The position numbers and the translations under genes were made by a program. A model generated the notes under the pieces. That model searched no databases. It was not told the origin of the DNA and worked only from the letters and a program-made list of their open reading frames with translations. Of a DNA stretch of 64,000 nucleotides, positions 59,531 through 64,000 are shown in pieces (within the stretch, counting starts at the first letter, position 1; every line of letters begins with the position of its first letter). Source of the stretch: Cupriavidus basilensis (GTDB taxonomy: Bacteria; Pseudomonadota; Gammaproteobacteria; Burkholderiales; Burkholderiaceae); the NCBI RefSeq assembly GCF_008801925.2, contig NZ_CP062804.1, positions 1,860,001 to 1,924,000 of the forward strand, written 5' to 3'.

Positions 59531-59583
59531 GCTAATCCAGCGTCACGTCACCAGATCACCAGCGTCACCCGCCAACGCAATCC

Positions 59584-60510
59584 ATGGACCGCATCACCGC
59601 CGCCGAAGTCTTCGTAGCCATTGCCGAACGCGGCAGCATGACGGCCGCCGCCGAGGCGCTGGACATGTCGCGCGCCATGGTCACCCGTTATCTCGCGCAG
59701 ATGGAAACCTGGGCCGAGCAACGCCTGCTGCACCGCTCCACGCGCAGCCTGAGCCTGACGCCCGCCGGGGAGCAAGCGCTGTTGCGCTGCCGCCAGATGC
59801 TGGAGATCGCCGCGCAGATGGCGCGGCCCGAGCATGAGCGCGCGGGCATGCCGCGCGGCATGCTGCGCATCAGTTGCGCGCAATCGCTGGCCGAGTCCGT
59901 GCTGGCCGCGGCCGTGACGGCCTACCTGGAGCGCTATCCGGAAACCGCCGTCGACCTGCATATCGGCAGCCAGGCGGTCAACCTGGTAGAGGCACGCATC
60001 GACCTGGCGATCCGCATCACCAACGACCTCGACCCCAACCTGATCGCGCGCCCGCTGGCAAGCTGCGCCTCGGTGATCTGCGCTGCGCCCGCCTACATCG
60101 CCGCCCACGGCATGCCGCGCCAGGCGCAGGACCTCGCCATGCACAACTGCCTCACCTACTCGTACTTCGGCAAGAGCCTGTGGCAACTGGAACGCGCGGG
60201 GCAAACGCTGGCGGTGCCGGTGCAGGGCAACCTCAGCGCCAATGAATCGACCGTGCTGCTGGCCGCCGCGGTGGCGGGCGCCGGCATCGCCATGCAGCCG
60301 CTCTACTCTGCCGCGCCGCTGCTGCGCAGCGGGCAACTGGTGGCCCTGCTGCCCGGGTGGCAACCCCAGGCGCTTGGCATCCACGGCGTCTACGCATCGC
60401 GCCGGCAAATGCCGGCAATCCTGCGCACCATGCTGGACTTCCTTGCGCAGCGCTTTGCCGCGGATCCCGGATGGCAAGGCGCAGGAACCGCAGCGAGGCT
60501 TCCGGGCTAG
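59584..60510 (+). CDS. LysR-type regulator
   Basis: 308 aa. HTH about 4-60 (ITAAEVFVAIAERGSMTAAAEALDMSRAMVTRYLAQMETW) and effector domain (about 92-290) with GMLRISCAQSLAESVLA and NLSANESTVLLAAAVAGAGIA (split regions). Divergent from the MBL-fold gene; likely controls it. No clear Shine-Dalgarno precedes ATG 59584. Confidence 0.88.
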   Translation: MDRITAAEVFVAIAERGSMTAAAEALDMSRAMVTRYLAQMETWAEQRLLHRSTRSLSLTPAGEQALLRCRQMLEIAAQMARPEHERAGMPRGMLRISCAQSLAESVLAAAVTAYLERYPETAVDLHIGSQAVNLVEARIDLAIRITNDLDPNLIARPLASCASVICAAPAYIAAHGMPRQAQDLAMHNCLTYSYFGKSLWQLERAGQTLAVPVQGNLSANESTVLLAAAVAGAGIAMQPLYSAAPLLRSGQLVALLPGWQPQALGIHGVYASRRQMPAILRTMLDFLAQRFAADPGWQGAGTAARLPG

Positions 60511-60564
60511 GCGGGGCGGAGCGCCCCGCCCGCCGCATCACAGCCCCTTCAAAAGCCCCTTCCC

Positions 60565-62703
60565 TCAGGGCAGCACGGGATTCGCCTGCGCACTCGCCAC
60601 GCGCCGGTCGGCATCCGCCTGCAGCAGGAAGCGCCTGGCCACCAGCCCGGCGGCCACGCTCTGCACCTTGGCCACGTAGCCGGCCTGGTCAGTGTAGAGC
60701 GCCTCCAGCGAGGGCCGCGTATCGCCAGCCGCAATGCGCGCGGCCTCGGTCTTGTGGAAAGGAATGTAGCTGCCGCTCAGGTTGACCAGATCCACAATGC
60801 CCGGCGTGGCCACGTAGTTGAACTCCAGGCTGGTGCCCACCGGCGCGTCCACGTCGACGGCGTGGATGCCGGCCTTGGTCAGCCCGGTCTGCGCATCCAC
60901 CTGCGGCACCATGATGGCGTAGTCCCGCCCCATGTACGACGGCGGCAGCAGGGTCGGGATGCCGGACTCATCCTGCGGGCGATAGGTCGGGCCGTAGTCG
61001 AGCAGCGGGAAGCCGTTATAGCGCGCCAGGTACTGCAGCGCGGGAATCGCGGCATTGCTGCCCGCGCCGGCCCAGGTAATGCCCTTGGTCACGGGGAAGG
61101 TCAATTGATCGGGCCGCACCAGCGTGCCATCGGCGATGGCCGGAACCTGGCTGGCCGGCGGCGCGACATCGCGAGCCACCCAGTCTTCCAGCGCGACGAA
61201 CAGCGCGCGGAAGGTATCGGCAAAATCGACCATGGAACCTGCCGGGTACACCGTCGACACTGGCGCGTAGCTGATCAGCGGCGACTTGCCGCCGTGCTGC
61301 GTGCTGGCGTAGTAGTAGATGCGCGCATTGTCAGGCTGCTTCAGGTCGGCAAAGCCGTAGGGATCGGTCAGCACCGGCGAGCCCTGCAATTGCCAGAACT
61401 CCGTGCCCGACAGGCCGAGGAAGAACTTCGGGCAAGTCTGCGTAGCGGTGCAGCGCTGCATGACGCCGCCGGTGCGGCCCGCCAGCGTGTCCTGGTAGTC
61501 GGCGGCCAGCCCGCGCGGCGCGGTCTGCCCGAAGGCGCGATGGTCGGTGCGCAGGCCACCGCCGCCGCCCGGCACAGCGAAGCGCGTGTTGATATTGGTC
61601 TGGCGCGCGGCCACGTGCGCATAGATGCCGTCGAACACCTTGCTGCCATCCAGCGCCTGGTTAAAGCCAAGATGCAGGAAGGTCTTCATCGCGTTGCCCG
61701 ATTGCGAGGTGCCCTGCCCGATGGCAAAGCGCACCGCGCCCGCCACCGGATTGGGCGTGCCCGCCGAATCCGCGGCCTGGTGCCGGAAGAACGTGATGGT
61801 GTCGCGCAGCGCCGCCAGGCCCACACCCATCACCTTCGGGTCTTTCGCCACGTAGGTGATCTCGTAGAGGTAGCCCGGCACGAAGCCGCCCTTGAGGCAG
61901 ACGTTGGCAGCGTCGGCCTTGCCTGGGAAGGGGTTGCCTGCGTTATCGCAGGTGGCGAACTTCCAGTCCGTGGCGGGAATCGCTACGCGCGGGTCGGTCT
62001 CGTTTACGCGCCGCGTCAGCGTATAGTCCGGCAAGGTGTTGTCGAGGCTGGCCGGCGCATAGGGAATCATCGTGCTGTTGAACACGCCGCCCGGCAGGCT
62101 CATCGACGGGCTGGCCACGCTCGGGATCAGCTCCGCCGCATACGGGCCGGTAATGCTGCTGCCGTCCTTGTTCTTCGCCACCGGCACAGTCAGCGTGAGG
62201 CGTGCCGCCGAACTCTTCGGCACGTCGCCCTGCCAGGCCGAGTACAGCAGCACGTAACCGCGCTCGAAGTAGAGCGAATCCCCGGGCACCGCGGTGGGGT
62301 TCGGCATGGTCAGGATATTGCCACGATTGGGCGCGTCGTAACGCAGCACGCCACCCGCCTTGCTCATGTCCTTGGGCTTGAGCATGACGAATTCCGTGGT
62401 GTACTCGACGAGGCCGCGGCCATTCACCGGGGCCAGCGCCAGGTCCTGGATGATGGCGTTATGTGCATTGGCGGGATCGACCTCACCCTTGAGCGTGCCG
62501 GTGAGTTTTTCGTAGGCGCCCACGTTGCCGTAGGTGCCGGGCATGTCTTCCCGCGCGGTGATGGTCAGCGTCATGCCCGGGGTGGCCGCCGCGGCGGACG
62601 TGGCAGCGGCTCCCGTGTTTGCGCCGTCATCGTTGCCGCCGCAGGCGAGCAACGGCAAAGCTAGCGCCAGCGCCGCCGTGCGGCGCGCCAAGGTGGTCTC
62701 CAT
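60565..62703 (-). CDS. Abhydrolase_10-like lipoprotein
   Basis: 712 aa. Lipobox LLAC (C21 in ALPLLACGGND). The body has the alpha/beta-hydrolase-domain (Abhydrolase_10) signature GQGTSQSGNAMKTFLHLGFNQ (about residues 329-349; nucleophile S335 by family analogy) and a large C-terminal half with conserved GGLRTDHRAFGQ and MGRDYAIMVPQVDAQ, and ending AAGLVARRFLLQAD. The substrate is unknown; related proteins are outer-membrane or secreted hydrolases. AGGAG is 7 nt before ATG 62703. Convergent with the LysR gene, 54 bp apart. Confidence 0.82.
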   Translation of the reverse strand: METTLARRTAALALALPLLACGGNDDGANTGAAATSAAAATPGMTLTITAREDMPGTYGNVGAYEKLTGTLKGEVDPANAHNAIIQDLALAPVNGRGLVEYTTEFVMLKPKDMSKAGGVLRYDAPNRGNILTMPNPTAVPGDSLYFERGYVLLYSAWQGDVPKSSAARLTLTVPVAKNKDGSSITGPYAAELIPSVASPSMSLPGGVFNSTMIPYAPASLDNTLPDYTLTRRVNETDPRVAIPATDWKFATCDNAGNPFPGKADAANVCLKGGFVPGYLYEITYVAKDPKVMGVGLAALRDTITFFRHQAADSAGTPNPVAGAVRFAIGQGTSQSGNAMKTFLHLGFNQALDGSKVFDGIYAHVAARQTNINTRFAVPGGGGGLRTDHRAFGQTAPRGLAADYQDTLAGRTGGVMQRCTATQTCPKFFLGLSGTEFWQLQGSPVLTDPYGFADLKQPDNARIYYYASTQHGGKSPLISYAPVSTVYPAGSMVDFADTFRALFVALEDWVARDVAPPASQVPAIADGTLVRPDQLTFPVTKGITWAGAGSNAAIPALQYLARYNGFPLLDYGPTYRPQDESGIPTLLPPSYMGRDYAIMVPQVDAQTGLTKAGIHAVDVDAPVGTSLEFNYVATPGIVDLVNLSGSYIPFHKTEAARIAAGDTRPSLEALYTDQAGYVAKVQSVAAGLVARRFLLQADADRRVASAQANPVLP

Positions 62704-62871
62704 ACTTGCTCCTCTCTTGTCGTACGCCCTGCTAAGGGGGGCGTTGGCGCAAAGTGTAGGGAGCGCGGCAATATAAGGTAAATGGATAATTTCGATGGAT
62801 TATGTGGATAAACCGCTGAATCGCTTTTTGGCAGCGCCCATCGGATTGGGGTCCAGATGGGCACGCAAGCG

Positions 62872-63393
62872 CTACCAGAAACTCCGCCATGCAAGCGAGT
62901 CCAGCCAGCTTGCCACCCAACCGGCCCCATAAAGGCCCAGGCCGAATATCCCGTGCGTGACGACGCTATGCAAGCGCGCGACGCCCGGGCGCGGAGTACG
63001 GCTGGCGGCAATGCCCGCCCCCATGGCTGGCTGCATCACGAAAAACGGTGCGGCGACACTGCCGATTCCCACAATCAGCGCCGGGCCAAGAGTTGGATGA
63101 CGCGCCCAGCCAAGGCCCCAAAAGGCCAGCAGTGTAGCCGCAAACGCGATGCCGATCAGGTAGTGGGCAAGCCAGCCAATCAGGCGCTCGCCCCGTACGG
63201 GCGGCGAAGCCGCAATGGGAGCGTGGCGAAAGCGCCCGCGCGTCAGATGGCCGAGCCAGCGGCCCACCAGAGCATAGTTCAGTGGAGGAATGCCGAGCAG
63301 CCGCTTTCGCGCCGCGGCCCAGATGTCCATCACCACGGTCGCGCCCGCCCCGATCAGGACAGCGCACATCAGGTAGCCCACCGCGTCAGACAT
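62872..63393 (-). CDS. DUF2938 membrane protein
   Basis: 173 aa, four helices (about 5-20, 72-92, 103-124, 148-166). Opens with VGYLMCAVLIGAGATVVMDIWAAARKRLLGIPPLNYALVGRWLGHLTRGRF (regions 5-55), the DUF2938 pattern, with GERLIGWLAHYLIGIAFA later. The function is unknown. Its start overlaps the methyltransferase stop by 8 bp; AGGGAG precedes the ATG. The pair suggests joint action. Confidence 0.82.
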   Translation of the reverse strand: MSDAVGYLMCAVLIGAGATVVMDIWAAARKRLLGIPPLNYALVGRWLGHLTRGRFRHAPIAASPPVRGERLIGWLAHYLIGIAFAATLLAFWGLGWARHPTLGPALIVGIGSVAAPFFVMQPAMGAGIAASRTPRPGVARLHSVVTHGIFGLGLYGAGWVASWLDSLAWRSFW

Positions 63394-64000
63394 GGGTGGC
63401 TCCCTTTAGCGTGCCTGGCGCAGGCCGCGCTCGGGCGCTGACCATCCAGCAGGCCGCGGTGAAGCGAACTTCAACACCGTGCACATAGGGATCGAAGGCG
63501 GCGCGGACCGTTTCGATGACCTGTTCGCGCGTACGCTCGTCCACCTCTTGAAGCATCAGGCCGACGGGACCAAGACAGGAGAGGTAGCCGAGCAGATCCG
63601 ACTCGCGCATGGTGCAGTCCACCTCGATCGGCCGGATGTCGATTTCGGCCCAGCCGCTGTCTTCCAGCAAAGCAGCGATCCGATGCCGGTCCGCGAAGGC
63701 AAACTGCCCCGGCGCATCCGGCCGGCGCGCGGGCATGTTCGGCAACAGCGCTGCCGCGGCGCGCTCGGCCGTCGTCATGAACGGATTTTCCGCGGCACTG
63801 CGCCACGCGATAAAGCAGAGATCCGCGCCGTCCCGCGCGGCGCGGCGCAGGTTCTTGAAGGCCAGAACCGGGTTGTCGAAGAACATGACGCCGAAGCGCG
63901 AGATGATCCAATCGAAGCTTGCGGGATCGAAGGCATGGTCCTGCACGTCGGCGCGGATGAAACATGCGGTGATGTCTTCGCGTTCGGTGCGCGCCCGCGC
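63386..64000 (-). CDS. Class I SAM-dependent methyltransferase (N-terminal part beyond window)
   Basis: C-terminal 204 residues; the N-terminus with motif I is beyond the right edge. The visible part carries the post-motif ADVQDHAFDPASFDWIISRFGVMFF (motif II, FD-x-I-x-S-R-F-G-V-M-F-F) and the RRAARDGADLCFIAWR motif III region, in the ubiE/Methyltransf_25 style, with a domain of small-molecule type. The frame is continuous through GTG at 63944 to the window edge, so that GTG is not the true start. Overlaps the DUF2938 gene by 8 bp. Confidence 0.85.
   Translation of the reverse strand, partial: ARARTEREDITACFIRADVQDHAFDPASFDWIISRFGVMFFDNPVLAFKNLRRAARDGADLCFIAWRSAAENPFMTTAERAAAALLPNMPARRPDAPGQFAFADRHRIAALLEDSGWAEIDIRPIEVDCTMRESDLLGYLSCLGPVGLMLQEVDERTREQVIETVRAAFDPYVHGVEVRFTAACWMVSARARPAPGTLKGATHV

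Noticed and set aside
1..64000. tRNA, rRNA or insertion-sequence genes
   Set aside because: No cloverleaf-like or transposase-like sequence or terminal inverted repeats were noticed; an automated scan could still find something missed by eye.

Overview
The window is a high-GC (mid-60s percent by eye), densely packed chromosomal segment of a beta-proteobacterium in the Burkholderiaceae, most likely Cupriavidus or a close relative. This rests on codon and GC style, a Bug-type tripartite tricarboxylate transporter binding protein, many LysR regulators, a CIO-type cytochrome bd oxidase with a DUF2474 subunit, and a RT0821/Lpp0805 surface protein. That is inference from gene content; no 16S or other marker is present. 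I see no tRNA, rRNA, CRISPR array, insertion sequence or prophage. The gene content is accessory in type (catabolism, envelope, regulation).

Layout. 1-8073 (minus): a moxR / DUF58 / DUF4381 / vWA (batA) / vWA-TPR (batBC fusion) / batD operon with overlapping genes, then a MipA/OmpV barrel and a left-truncated DUF2252 gene. 8121-14876 (minus): a sulfatase module with a CTAGR sulfatase, a fused transporter/spermidine-synthase-like membrane protein, a membrane-anchored formylglycine-generating enzyme with both catalytic cysteines, and an outer-membrane MetA-like protein. 15106-20339: an Omp85-type barrel, an 803-aa repetitive secreted protein, a duplicated-domain periplasmic protein and a small surface antigen. 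20420-31595: LysR/LysE pair, VOC and SRPBCC proteins, an unrecognised possible 2OG-Fe(II) oxygenase-like protein, TetR-mlaC pair, TetR-controlled SDR and HCCA-isomerase operon, MetQ, AI-2E-type exporter, YihY, TauE/SafE. 31665-38126: a GcvA-like LysR divergent from a D-amino-acid operon (dsdA, Bug binding protein, DSD1-like PLP enzyme, amidase). 38164-41867: a second duplicated-domain protein and the cio operon. 41950-44838: SDR divergent from TetR-MFS. 45124-49700: a possible structured RNA leader, then a phosphodiesterase-like LamG lipoprotein, a tiny lipoprotein and a Tat-exported phospholipase C. 49816-53482: LysR, HAD phosphatase, and a coupled M14 carboxypeptidase / alpha-beta hydrolase. 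53517-64000: trehalase, PAS-GGDEF-EAL protein, DsbA-like protein, MBL/LysR divergon, an Abhydrolase_10-like lipoprotein, DUF2938 and a right-truncated methyltransferase.

Most worth a second look: the three-way-junction RNA fold at 45124-45180; the orphan terminator-type element in the cio leader (38969-39061); the sulfatase-FGE-transporter module; the 803-aa triple-repeat protein; the paralogous duplicated-domain proteins about 19 kb apart; the LTTR/TetR palindromes that line up with divergent promoters; and short tandem repeats in several gene leaders. Functions below are from recognised motifs and family knowledge only; no database search was run.
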